Assembly: GCA_964432565.1 (NCBI GenBank)
Contig: CAYSOA010000008.1
Location: 1 to 64,000 of the forward strand
DNA from: CAIOHW01 sp964432565
GTDB taxonomy: Bacteria; Bdellovibrionota; UBA1018
Direction: 5' to 3'
Length of the DNA stretch: 64,000 nucleotides
The notes beneath the pieces were generated by a model that did not search any database, had not been told where the DNA came from, and was given only the letters and a program-made list of their open reading frames with translations. This document shows, piece after piece, positions 28,087 to 36,100 of the stretch (positions are counted from its first letter, which is position 1; the number at the start of each line of letters is the position of its first letter). The position numbers were made by a program, and so were the translations under genes.

Positions 28087-30095
28087 ATGAATCTCCCAAA
28101 GAGTGCTCGATGGCTTCTGGTTCTAAGCGTTTTTGCTTCAGTCCCGGCGTGGGCGCGCGTGCATCATGAGCTTTCGGTTCGTTTGAATCCCGAGCGGGGA
28201 GCTCTCTCAGCTGAAGATCGACTGCAGTTCGAAAGACCGCTTCGTCGGTTTGAGGTGCGCCTGCATGCGGGGCTTCGGCTTGAGGCTGGCACTCCGGAGG
28301 CCACGATCACCCTGCTCGATGAGACGACGGGCAAGCCCGTTCCGATGCGCCACTATGAGGTGCGTCTCGCTCAGGACTCGAGCAGCGTGACGCTGAGGTA
28401 CTCGGGGGCGATCCAGCACCCGGTGCAGGACGAGGCCACCCCGGGCACCATCGCGCGAGAGGGCGTGCACTTGTCCGGAGAGTCCGCCTGGTTTGCCCAG
28501 CTGGGGCAGTATGAGGGTCTGACTTTTGACCTGACGGTTTCAGGACCCGAGTCCTTTCACTGGGTCAGTCAGGGAAGGCGAATGGCCGAGTTCACACTGG
28601 GCGGCGAGCGGGTGACGCGGTTTCTTGCCGAAGGTCGCCAGCAGGAGATTCACCTTGAGGGCGCCGCCTTCCATCGCTACGAGGACCTTTCGGGCACCAC
28701 GCCGGCTTTTGCGTTTTTGCGCACGGATGACCCAGCGTTGGCGCGTCGCTATCTCGATGCCACGGGCCCGTTCATCGAGATGTACAGCCGGCTGATTGGG
28801 CCGTACCCGTACTCGCAGTTTTCCCTCGTCGAGAACTTCTTTGAGTCGGGCTATGGGATGCCGTCGTACACGTTGCTCGGTTCGTCGGTGCTTCGTCTTC
28901 CGTTTCTGCTGCAGTCCTCTTATCCCCACGAGATTCTGCACAACTGGTGGGGCAACAGCGTTTACGTGGACGAAGCCTCAGGAAATTGGTGCGAGGGCCT
29001 GACCTCCTACCTTGCCGACCATCTGCTTCAGGAGCAGTCGGGAGCCGGAGTGCAGCATCGGCGTGAGATTCTGCAGAAGTTCACCAACTACGTGACAGAA
29101 GCGAACGACTTTCCGCTGGAACGCTTTCGTTATCGTTTTGATGAGGCTTCGGCGGCGGTCGGCTACGGCAAGGGCGCGATGTTCTTTCACATGCTGCGAA
29201 GACGCCTCGGTGACGAGATTTTTCGGAGAGGTCTGCGGCGTTTTTATTCGAGCCATCGGTTCACGCCAGTAGGTTTCGCACCGTTGGGTCAGGCGTTATC
29301 GCAGGAGGCCGGCGTCGATCTCGCCGATGAGTTTCGGCAATGGACCGAGCGTACCGGAGCTCCCCGTCTGCGACTGGATGAGGCGTCATCTTCTCCGAGT
29401 GGTTCGAGGCATCGCCTTCGGCTTCGACTCAGCCAGGTCCAGCCAGAAGAGCCCTTCACGGTGAGAATTCCTGTAGCCATCCATCTGGAGGGGCGTAGCG
29501 AGGCCTTTCAGACGGTGCTGGTGATGGAACGGGAGGGAGGGCGAAGCCAGGATTTCTCGCTGCTTCTGCCGACGCGTCCCGTGCAGGTCGAGGTCGATCC
29601 TGAGTTTGATATCTTTCGTCGCCTCGGTGTCGACGAGATTCCTCCGTCTGTGTCGCAGCTTCTGGGGGCCGAAAAGTCACTCATCGTCCTCCCGTCCGGG
29701 GCGCCTGCCTCGCAGCTGGGTTCTTATCTGCAGCTTGCCGAGGCGATACAGAGGGACTCGTCTGGTACGGTCGCCATTCATCGGGATGACGAACTCGANN
29801 NNNNNNNNNNNNNNNNNNNNNNNNNNNNNNNNNNNNNNNNNNNNNNNNNNNNNNNNNNNNNNNNNNNNNNNNNNNNNNNNNNNNNNNNNNNNNNNNNNCG
29901 CTGGGGCGCAAGCTTCGACATTACGGAAAGTTTGGTCACGCGACCTTTCAGTCGAACCGAGCCATCAATGTGGGGCGAGGCGAGTGGCCGGTCCTGAACT
30001 CGTCGCTTTCGCTTCCGATAAGTCAGGAGGACGGAGTAGCAGTGAGGCCGATCAGGGGGCGTCTGGCTCCTCGAGAGGCCTTGATCGCTCGTTGA
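28087..30095 (+). CDS. Exported M1-like aminopeptidase, interrupted by assembly gap
   Basis: A secreted zinc peptidase. The signal peptide is residues 1-22 (cleavage near AWA-RV). The gluzincin site is HEILHNWWGN (His281, Glu282, His285) with the third ligand Glu303 in GNWCEG; the spacing is HExxH-x17-E, one residue shorter than classical M1 enzymes. A C-terminal beta-sandwich and helical region follow. The 100-N gap (29799-29898) breaks the frame. After the gap the true frame reads LGRKLRHYGKFGHATFQS... to a TGA at 30093-30095, which continues the protein naturally; naive translation across the N run ends falsely at 29997. True gap size is unknown, so the missing length is also unknown. Expected role: trimming peptides in the periplasm. 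Confidence 0.85.
29799..29898. other. Assembly gap of 100 N
   Basis: Exactly 100 undetermined bases, the usual placeholder for a scaffold gap of unknown size. The coding frame on either side differs by a non-multiple of three, so the real distance is not 100. Confidence 0.99.
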
Positions 30096-30113
30096 GGGAT
30101 GAGGGGACCGGAA

Positions 30114-30974
30114 TCAGCGTCGCATCCAGTCGGGTGCGTAGGCAGGTGAAAGCAGTCCCTTGCGAATCAGTTCGCGGCTCAAAATGCCACCCGGATCGAT
30201 CGAGTGGAGGGGGTTGCCATCCATCAGCGGGCGGCAGTGATTTTGGTAGATCTGCTGAAGTCCTGTTGGAATTTGGGGACGGTTTCCATTGTGCACCGAG
30301 GGGAGGGCGTCATCGACCCCGATCACGCAGGTTCTTTTTCCCCGTTCTCGATTCAAAAGGACAGCGTCGCGAACCCAGTACCAGTAGTTCGGCTGCACGC
30401 CAAAACATCCTACCGTGCAGTCCATGGTCTCACGGCCGCTGGCTTCAACGGACCCCGTCGAGATGTGCAGTCCGATGGCCTTGCGTCGATCATTGCGTCC
30501 CGGCTCCATTCCCATGAGCGGAAAGATGAGGCCGGTCTGTGCCCGATAGTCCTCTGATATGGCGGGACTGTTGGGTGCTTCCTTGAATAGTCCTGTGGCT
30601 GCTGTATTGCTGCCGGGGCGATTTTGTTCCGATCGAGACTGGGGAATGTAGGAGCCGTCTCCTGCGACTGATTTGACGCCGATTCCCATTCGCAGGGCAT
30701 AGGGAACCTGCTGGGTGTCCTGCCGGGGATCCCGTGACAGGGTCTCGGGCCAGACAAAGTAGGCACGCGCCTGCTCGTGATTCAGCTGGTAAAAAACAAT
30801 GATGTAGAGGCCGCAGCTTGCGGTCTCGCGAGCCAGTCGCCCCTGATAATGCCTGACGATCTGGTTGGGATGGACCAGTGGCAGTGGGGCGGCATGAGCG
30901 CTCGGCATGGCCCCGGTCACCTTCGAAAACAAAAGGCTCACAAGGATGAGCGTTTTTTTGGGGGGCGCTCTCAT
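30114..30974 (-). CDS. Exported protein, possibly L,D-transpeptidase-like
   Basis: A 286-residue protein with a signal peptide (residues 1-26, LILVSLLFSKVTGAMPSAHA-AP). The middle holds IGLHISTGS...MDCTVGCFGV, where a His followed about 20 residues later by a Gly-Cys pair is reminiscent of the YkuD/L,D-transpeptidase active site (HG...S.GC). The similarity is weak and other Cys-containing folds are possible. ATG 30974 is chosen because it opens on the signal peptide; the 117-residue extension is antisense to the neighbouring promoter region. It is divergent from the HExxH protein at 31086. If it is a transpeptidase it would cross-link peptidoglycan or attach proteins to it. Confidence 0.5.
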   Translation of the reverse strand: MRAPPKKTLILVSLLFSKVTGAMPSAHAAPLPLVHPNQIVRHYQGRLARETASCGLYIIVFYQLNHEQARAYFVWPETLSRDPRQDTQQVPYALRMGIGVKSVAGDGSYIPQSRSEQNRPGSNTAATGLFKEAPNSPAISEDYRAQTGLIFPLMGMEPGRNDRRKAIGLHISTGSVEASGRETMDCTVGCFGVQPNYWYWVRDAVLLNRERGKRTCVIGVDDALPSVHNGNRPQIPTGLQQIYQNHCRPLMDGNPLHSIDPGGILSRELIRKGLLSPAYAPDWMRR

Positions 30975-30981
30975 TTGAAAA

Positions 30982-31009
30982 AGGGTGACACAGCTTTGCC
31001 CGAAGTCAA
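30982..31009 (-). promoter_or_regulatory. Promoter of the exported protein at 30114
   Basis: On the minus strand TTGACT (31004-31009), 16-base spacer, CACCCT (30982-30987), then 7 bases to ATG 30974. Confidence 0.5.
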
Positions 31010-31049
31010 TTCGGTGTGCTTTTCTCGTTTTTGGTGGCTCCATATTTTC

Positions 31050-31078
31050 TTGGTTTTCGACCAGAAGGTGCCGATACG
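31050..31078 (+). promoter_or_regulatory. Promoter of the HExxH exported protein
   Basis: TTGGTT (31050-31055), 17-base spacer, GATACG (31073-31078), then 7 bases to ATG 31086. Divergent from the promoter at 30982-31009. Confidence 0.5.
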
Positions 31079-31085
31079 GGAACGT

Positions 31086-32561
31086 ATGAGTTTCGGATCC
31101 GTTGTTCCGTTCATTCGGATTGCCCTGATCTCCGTCGTGTTCTTGGGACTTTCCGCTGTATCCAGCGCCGAGGCCGGTCTGATGCAGACCTGTGCGCGAG
31201 AGTTTGGCGATCTCTTTCGCTATCTGGCGGCACCGTGGCACGAGACCGACCAGACGACGATGGAGGCATGGCTTGCCAAGTCGAGTCTTGCAGAGCGCGC
31301 TTCGCAGGTCTTTTCTCTTGGGCATGAGTTGAAGGTCCCGTACCGCTGGAAAAATCCCTTCAGTGATCGAAAGATTGATTCAATGGGAAGGGAGTTTGAA
31401 GAAACCGCCAAAAAGATGTCGGAGCTATCTGACCGAAAGTCGTTCGAAGGCTTTTCCGAGTTTCAGCAGCGGCACATTCTGGCGGCTTCGGGACTTCTCG
31501 AATCGCGCGGTGTGGTTCATCTGGTTCGAACCAAAAAGCAGGGCGCTGCCCGGATGGGAGATGTGAACACCCTCGAGATCGTCATTCTTCCGGGAGATCG
31601 TTCGACCCTCAATGGCATGGCACGGGGGCTTGAGAAAATGGTTCCGGGAACGGAGCTTCTTTATGATCCGGATACTGCGATCCGCGAGGGGTTTCTGGGC
31701 GCTTTCCGTCCGGAGGCCAAGGGGATGGCAGCCGTCTTTGGTGTTCCCAATCCTGCGCTTTATACTTCTGAAGAATCGATTCGGAGCAGCATTGCAGCGA
31801 CCACGACCCTACGCCATGAGCTTCAGCATGCCTATTACGCCGGACTTCGAAAGAACGGAAAGCCTCTTCACTGGATGCATGGTTCTTACGTCAATTTTTT
31901 CGACGGTGGAGGCAAGGCATCGATCTTCGATCAGGACCGGATCTACGCAGAGTACATGAGCTTCGAGGAAGTCGCCACCTTCGGTCAGGATGTCCGGGTG
32001 AACCTCATGAGGCTGCTTCGGAAGGAGCGAACGGAGGAGCAGAGCCGTGAGGTCGTTCGCAGGCTCGGGCATCTTGATGAACTTTCAAGCAAGTTGGTGC
32101 GCTCTTCTGAGATTCTCGCAGCCTCCCTCAAAAAAATGCCGGCCGAGGCGGACATGGTCTACGACAGGCGTTTCTGGAGGTTCGACTTCAATGGCAGTAC
32201 CTATGCGGTCAGTCTGGCAGATGAAGTCAATGGCCCGGTTCGCGAGTTGAAGTTGATTTTCAGCGAGGTTTCTCGCCAGGATGGCGTCGTTGCCGACCGA
32301 GAGCGTCGCGCCTTTTCGTTCAACCTTGCGCTGAACACGCAGCCGCTTCCTGTTGCTGAGGCTCTCTTACAGCGAGTTCACGCGATGGAAGCGGCTGGAA
32401 AGCGTGGGCAGACGTTCGTTCGAGAGGTGGCGAAGCGTTTGATTCGAAGTACCGATGAACAGCTTCCCTATTTGCAGCGGGTGAAGCTCGATACGAGAAC
32501 CCGCCTGGACATTGAGAGTTTTCTAAAAAGCTTTCCCATGTTGCGCGACGGAAGTACTTGA
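31086..32561 (+). CDS. Exported putative zinc metallopeptidase
   Basis: A 491-residue secreted protein: signal peptide residues 1-31 (IALISVVFLGLSAVSSAEA-GL). A zinc-peptidase-type motif LRHELQHAYY (His244, Glu245, His248) lies mid-protein; a third ligand may be a Glu in YAEYMSFEEV about 45 residues later. The N-terminal third is helical and charged, the C-terminal third may be a separate domain with no recognised relatives. No known peptidase family is recognised, so this call rests on the motif and context of several secreted peptidases nearby. It has its own promoter 7 bases upstream. Confidence 0.6.
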   Translation: MSFGSVVPFIRIALISVVFLGLSAVSSAEAGLMQTCAREFGDLFRYLAAPWHETDQTTMEAWLAKSSLAERASQVFSLGHELKVPYRWKNPFSDRKIDSMGREFEETAKKMSELSDRKSFEGFSEFQQRHILAASGLLESRGVVHLVRTKKQGAARMGDVNTLEIVILPGDRSTLNGMARGLEKMVPGTELLYDPDTAIREGFLGAFRPEAKGMAAVFGVPNPALYTSEESIRSSIAATTTLRHELQHAYYAGLRKNGKPLHWMHGSYVNFFDGGGKASIFDQDRIYAEYMSFEEVATFGQDVRVNLMRLLRKERTEEQSREVVRRLGHLDELSSKLVRSSEILAASLKKMPAEADMVYDRRFWRFDFNGSTYAVSLADEVNGPVRELKLIFSEVSRQDGVVADRERRAFSFNLALNTQPLPVAEALLQRVHAMEAAGKRGQTFVREVAKRLIRSTDEQLPYLQRVKLDTRTRLDIESFLKSFPMLRDGST

Positions 32562-32594
32562 TCGCTCTGCGGTGCCGGGTTCTCGCGAGTGACT

Positions 32595-32960
32595 CTAGCC
32601 AAACCTCTGCACCAGGTAGGCGTTGATGTCACTGGACTCGTAAAGCCATCGCACCGACCCACTTTCTTCGATGCGCAGACAGGGAACCTGAAGCTCGCCT
32701 CCGTCCCGAATCAGCTCCTCACGCCATTGGGGATCTTGCTGGGCGTCGCGAAGTTCGATCTTCAAGCCGAGTCGTTTGATCTGGCGACGAACCTTCACGC
32801 AAAATGGACAAGCCTCGAACTGATACAGAGACAGCGACCGCGTGGCGGCATCCAGCTCGGCCTGCTTCTCGGGCGGGCGAGTCACCGACCGGGGTGTGAA
32901 CAGAGCGTCAAGCGTGACGATGACGATCCCCAGAAACCAGCGAATGAATTTTAAAATCAT
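32595..32960 (-). CDS. Membrane-anchored glutaredoxin
   Basis: A 121-residue protein with an N-terminal hydrophobic segment (residues 3-21) and a glutaredoxin/thioredoxin-fold domain: active-site ACPFC (Cys51, Cys54), cis-Pro loop LQVPCLRI, and a terminal SSDINAYLVQRFG helix. It probably uses the anchor to work at the membrane surface, reducing disulfides or mixed disulfides with glutathione. The anchor is unusual for a glutaredoxin but occurs in some proteobacterial relatives. AAAGGA precedes ATG 32960 at a suitable distance. It follows the DUF2490 gene at 32992 by 31 bases and may be co-transcribed. Confidence 0.85.
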   Translation of the reverse strand: MILKFIRWFLGIVIVTLDALFTPRSVTRPPEKQAELDAATRSLSLYQFEACPFCVKVRRQIKRLGLKIELRDAQQDPQWREELIRDGGELQVPCLRIEESGSVRWLYESSDINAYLVQRFG

Positions 32961-32991
32961 GGCGCGATCCTTTCAGAGTGGCGCGGAGTTT

Positions 32992-33732
32992 TCAATGGGC
33001 TGTGCGGGCACCCGCATCCAGATCAAAAAAGAAAAAGAGGCCGCCCACGTGGTTGATCTGCGCGTCGCGAGCGGCGCCCTGCGTGGCGTGAATCAGCAGG
33101 TAGCCCACCTCCAGTCGGGCACCGTCCGCGAGCTGCCTCTGTGGACCGAGAAAGAGGCGATTCTGCTCGTAACCCGCTACGGCGCTCCGGGGAACGTCGT
33201 TGAAGTTGAAGAAAAGCTCGTCCCAAAGCACCCAGCCCCAGGGTGAGCCTGCGATCTTTTCGCGGGTGAGGCGCAGTTGATACCTGCCCCGCAGGGAGAC
33301 TCCCTCGGTTCTTTCGACATGACGCTGTTCGAAACGCACTCGATGCGAGAGCGAACGGCCGTTGAAGGCGTGAGCGTAGGTCAGCTGCTGCCAGAGGCGC
33401 ACGTCTCCGCGAACGGGAGACAGGTTGGGCATCCAGGCCGCGCCGAAGTGCAGGGTCAACTGGGGAGCGCTTTCGGGCGACCAGGTCAGCGCAGGCCTCA
33501 GAATCCAACGGTTTCCGCGCGTCTTGAGCGAGTCCGGAGAGGAGTCCTTGGCCGAAGGGTCGGCGCTCCAGCCGTCACTCAGGCGCAGCCCCTGTTCGAA
33601 CCAAAAACCCCAGCGTCCTGAAATCGACCCCTGAAAGACGGCTGCATTCCAGATCGCAGTGTTGCTCACGGTGGCGATCGCCCTCACGGGCGCGAAAAGC
33701 AAAAGGGCGGCAAGACCGAAGTTCACCGCCAC
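32992..33732 (-). CDS. DUF2490-type outer-membrane protein
   Basis: A beta-barrel-type protein of about 246 residues of the DUF2490 kind: WNAAVFQGSISGRWGFWFEQ opens the domain, followed by RPALTWSPESAPQLTLHFGAAW and regularly spaced amphipathic strands to HVGGLFFFFDLD. A signal peptide (VNFGLAALLLFAPVRAIA) is encoded just before it, but no ATG lies there; GTG at 33732 or 33726 is the likely start. Alternatively, translation starts at ATG 33870 and yields a fusion with 46 residues of a methyltransferase N-terminus in front of the signal peptide, which would block export or act as an odd leader. Function of DUF2490 proteins is unknown. Confidence 0.65.
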   Translation of the reverse strand: MAVNFGLAALLLFAPVRAIATVSNTAIWNAAVFQGSISGRWGFWFEQGLRLSDGWSADPSAKDSSPDSLKTRGNRWILRPALTWSPESAPQLTLHFGAAWMPNLSPVRGDVRLWQQLTYAHAFNGRSLSHRVRFEQRHVERTEGVSLRGRYQLRLTREKIAGSPWGWVLWDELFFNFNDVPRSAVAGYEQNRLFLGPQRQLADGARLEVGYLLIHATQGAARDAQINHVGGLFFFFDLDAGARTAH

Positions 33733-33750
33733 CGCACTGGGGCCATGGTG

Positions 33751-33870
33751 CAGGTAGAGCACTTGAGAGCCCGGGGCCAGACGAGGGGCCTGTTCGACCA
33801 GAAACGTGTTGGGCTCGGTGCCGTAAAAGGTGGTTTCTCCAGCGTAACGTTCGTTCCCCGGATTGCTCAT
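33751..33870 (-). pseudogene. N-terminal remnant of a class I SAM methyltransferase
   Basis: From ATG 33870 about 40 residues read NERYAGETTFYGTEPNTFLV and EQAPRLAPGSQVLYL. This is the characteristic beginning of small SAM-dependent methyltransferases (TehB/thiopurine-type relatives), where the next residues should be the glycine-rich SAM loop (LGEGEGRNAV). Instead the frame runs into the signal peptide of the DUF2490 gene without a stop. The catalytic domain is absent, so this is a truncated remnant fused in frame. CAGACT lies 6 bases before its ATG, so it may still be transcribed and drive the downstream gene. Confidence 0.6.
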
Positions 33871-33961
33871 GTCAGCAGTCTGCCAGTTTCTGTTCTGATG
33901 TCGAGCTTAACCATACGAAATAAATGGCGTTTCCGCTTTTCTGGAGCTGTTTTTATAGGTA

Positions 33962-33990
33962 TTGATGCATTGCGTTAATTTTGATACTCC
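33962..33990 (+). promoter_or_regulatory. Promoter with GCANTGC element before the dikinase-like gene
   Basis: TTGATG (33962-33967), 17-base spacer containing GCATTGC (33967-33973) and TTAATTTT, then TACTCC (33985-33990). It aligns base for base with the promoter at 61628-61656 (about 22 of 29 identical). Confidence 0.55.
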
Positions 33991-34009
33991 GCGCGCCAAG
34001 GTGACTGTT

Positions 34010-36088
34010 ATGACGACTCCTTCTCTTTCCTCGTCTTCGGTGTTCTCCTCAACACGCCTGCCCTCTGAACAACCGGTCGTTGCGCCTTCGCTGATCGGCG
34101 AAGAGCTGCGTCTCGAGGCCTTCTCGCAGCTGGCCGGAAACCTGGCAGGATATCCGTTCGTCAAGATCGTCGTCGACTCAGGCCTCGAGCCCACGCTTCG
34201 CCGGCGTGCTGGATTCCTGCATGTGATGAACCATGCGGTTTATCCATTTCACGCCCATTATATCGCAGAAAAGATTCTCAGAAAACCTGCGGCCGAGATT
34301 GAGGCTTCGATCGACGAGTTCAACCACAGTGTCTACATCGACCTCGATCGCCGTTTTTTTCTGGGCATTCTCTCCTATCATCGTCGCGCCGATCGGCGGT
34401 TCTTCGTCCTCGAAACCGTCGAGATCGACGCCATGAACGAAGAGATGCTTCGCTACTTCTTTTCGATCGTGCGAGCGCATCTCGATCCCAGCTTCCCCCT
34501 GCTTTTCAAGCCGGCAAACCACCTGCAGGAGCAGCTGATCGCGCAGATTTCGCCCGCCGACATTCCCCGCATCTACAATCATGAGCTTTTTGCGACAGCC
34601 GGGTATGTTCCCCTGAATGTGGGCTCGGCCCAGGGACGAATTCGAGTCTTTCGAAGTGCCGAGGAATACCAAAGCGCGCGTGCCACCATCCAGTGGTACG
34701 ACATCATCGTAATGCACCGGGTGCCGGACGACATTCCGCGCATCAGCGGCGTCATCAACGCGCACCACACGACTCCTCTTTCGCATACCAATGTGCTCGC
34801 TTCTGGCTGGGGCATTCCCAACTGCACGCAGCTCGGCGTGATGGATCAGATCGCCCGCGAGGGCCTCGAAGGTCAGTGGGTCGAGTATGCCGTCGACCAG
34901 AATGCCGAGGCGGTTTCACTCAAGAGAATCCAGAAGCCCGATGACATCGTACGTCCCGCGTGGAGCATCCAGCACATCAAGCTCGAGGAGCCCGAAGCGG
35001 TCAATACGAAGATTCGCGAGCTGGGCGAGCTTCACATGGGTGACCGCTACAAGTTTGGGACGAAGGCGGCAAACCTCGGGGAACTGAAGCGCATACTGGA
35101 AGAGGGTGGAGAACGCCTGCCCGGATTCTACCGTGTGAAGCGCCCGCCGCGCGAGAACCTGCTGCCCTTCCTGTCTCGGTTTCTCGGGCTCGGTGAGGGT
35201 GTTGATGGCAGGCCCGATATCGTCGCTGAAGTTCGTCGCTTCCTGAAGCGCGAGTTCATGGTTCCGCGGGGAATCGCCATTCCTTTCTCGATTCAGCAGG
35301 AGTTTCTTGAAAGTTCCCCCAGAATCCAGCAGGCAATCGGCAAGCTGAAGATGGCCATCGAGCTGGATGCCCGAGAGATTGATTCGCTGGCGCTTTCGCT
35401 TCAGAAGCTGATCGTCGGGACGCGAATGCCTGACAGCGTGCGAGGCTACATCGATTCCCAGATCGCCAGCCATCTCGCCGGAGTTTCGTCGTTCGTGGTG
35501 CGAAGCTCCTCGAATGCCGAGGATCTCGAAAACTTCTCGGCCGCCGGAATCTACGAGTCGATCAACCATGTCAGCAGCGCCGACACGATCTTCGAGAGCA
35601 TCAAGCAGGTATGGGCGTCGCTGGTCTCCCCTCGAAGCGTTCGGCTTCGGCACGAAGTGGGTATTTCGCTCGATGATTCCTACATGGGCGTGATCGTGCA
35701 GGAAGAGGTCCGAGCCTCGATCGGCGGCGTGCTCGTCACGACGAACCCCATGAGTCGCGGTGACTTTCGAAACGTCTACATCAACGTCTCGAGTCACTCG
35801 GTGCAGTCGGTGGTCGAGGGGGCCGAGCTGCCCTACCAGTACCTCTACAATACGGTCGAGGGCGGGGGGCGAACGATCTCGATCGGCTCAGCCAGCGAGG
35901 ATCTGCCGGCCCGAGTCCGTGAGCGACTTCAGAAGCTGGCCTTCGCGGGACGTCTGCTTCAATCCCACTTTGCGCCCGATTACACGTTCAGTGCGCCGGT
36001 CGACATCGAATGGGCGATGGATGACGAAAAAATTATCCTGCTGCAGCTCAGGCCCTATGCAACGGGAAGCCGCTCACCTCGACAGTAG
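34010..36088 (+). CDS. PEP/pyruvate-binding dikinase-like protein, rearranged domains
   Basis: A 692-residue cytoplasmic protein. An N-terminal region of about 220 residues has no recognised family. Then comes a phosphohistidine-domain-like segment, SGVINAHHTTPLSHTNVLAS (His259 as candidate phospho-acceptor), and after it a PPDK_N-type ATP-grasp domain (GTKAANLGELKRIL, then SSFVVRSSSNAEDLENFSAA with Arg498, to IEWAMDDEKIILLQLRPY). This His-domain-before-ATP-domain order is that of glucan water dikinases, the reverse of PEP synthase; no PEP-binding barrel is present. It may phosphorylate a polysaccharide or another acceptor using ATP. ATG 34010 has AAGGTGA upstream. The MFS gene follows after 12 bases. 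Confidence 0.75.
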   Translation: MTTPSLSSSSVFSSTRLPSEQPVVAPSLIGEELRLEAFSQLAGNLAGYPFVKIVVDSGLEPTLRRRAGFLHVMNHAVYPFHAHYIAEKILRKPAAEIEASIDEFNHSVYIDLDRRFFLGILSYHRRADRRFFVLETVEIDAMNEEMLRYFFSIVRAHLDPSFPLLFKPANHLQEQLIAQISPADIPRIYNHELFATAGYVPLNVGSAQGRIRVFRSAEEYQSARATIQWYDIIVMHRVPDDIPRISGVINAHHTTPLSHTNVLASGWGIPNCTQLGVMDQIAREGLEGQWVEYAVDQNAEAVSLKRIQKPDDIVRPAWSIQHIKLEEPEAVNTKIRELGELHMGDRYKFGTKAANLGELKRILEEGGERLPGFYRVKRPPRENLLPFLSRFLGLGEGVDGRPDIVAEVRRFLKREFMVPRGIAIPFSIQQEFLESSPRIQQAIGKLKMAIELDAREIDSLALSLQKLIVGTRMPDSVRGYIDSQIASHLAGVSSFVVRSSSNAEDLENFSAAGIYESINHVSSADTIFESIKQVWASLVSPRSVRLRHEVGISLDDSYMGVIVQEEVRASIGGVLVTTNPMSRGDFRNVYINVSSHSVQSVVEGAELPYQYLYNTVEGGGRTISIGSASEDLPARVRERLQKLAFAGRLLQSHFAPDYTFSAPVDIEWAMDDEKIILLQLRPYATGSRSPRQ

Positions 36089-36100
36089 GCGGAAAAGGCG

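Noticed and set aside
29606..30517. Plus-strand open frame spanning the N gap
   Set aside because: Depends on reading through N and on the wrong frame; the third frame after the gap fits the aminopeptidase.
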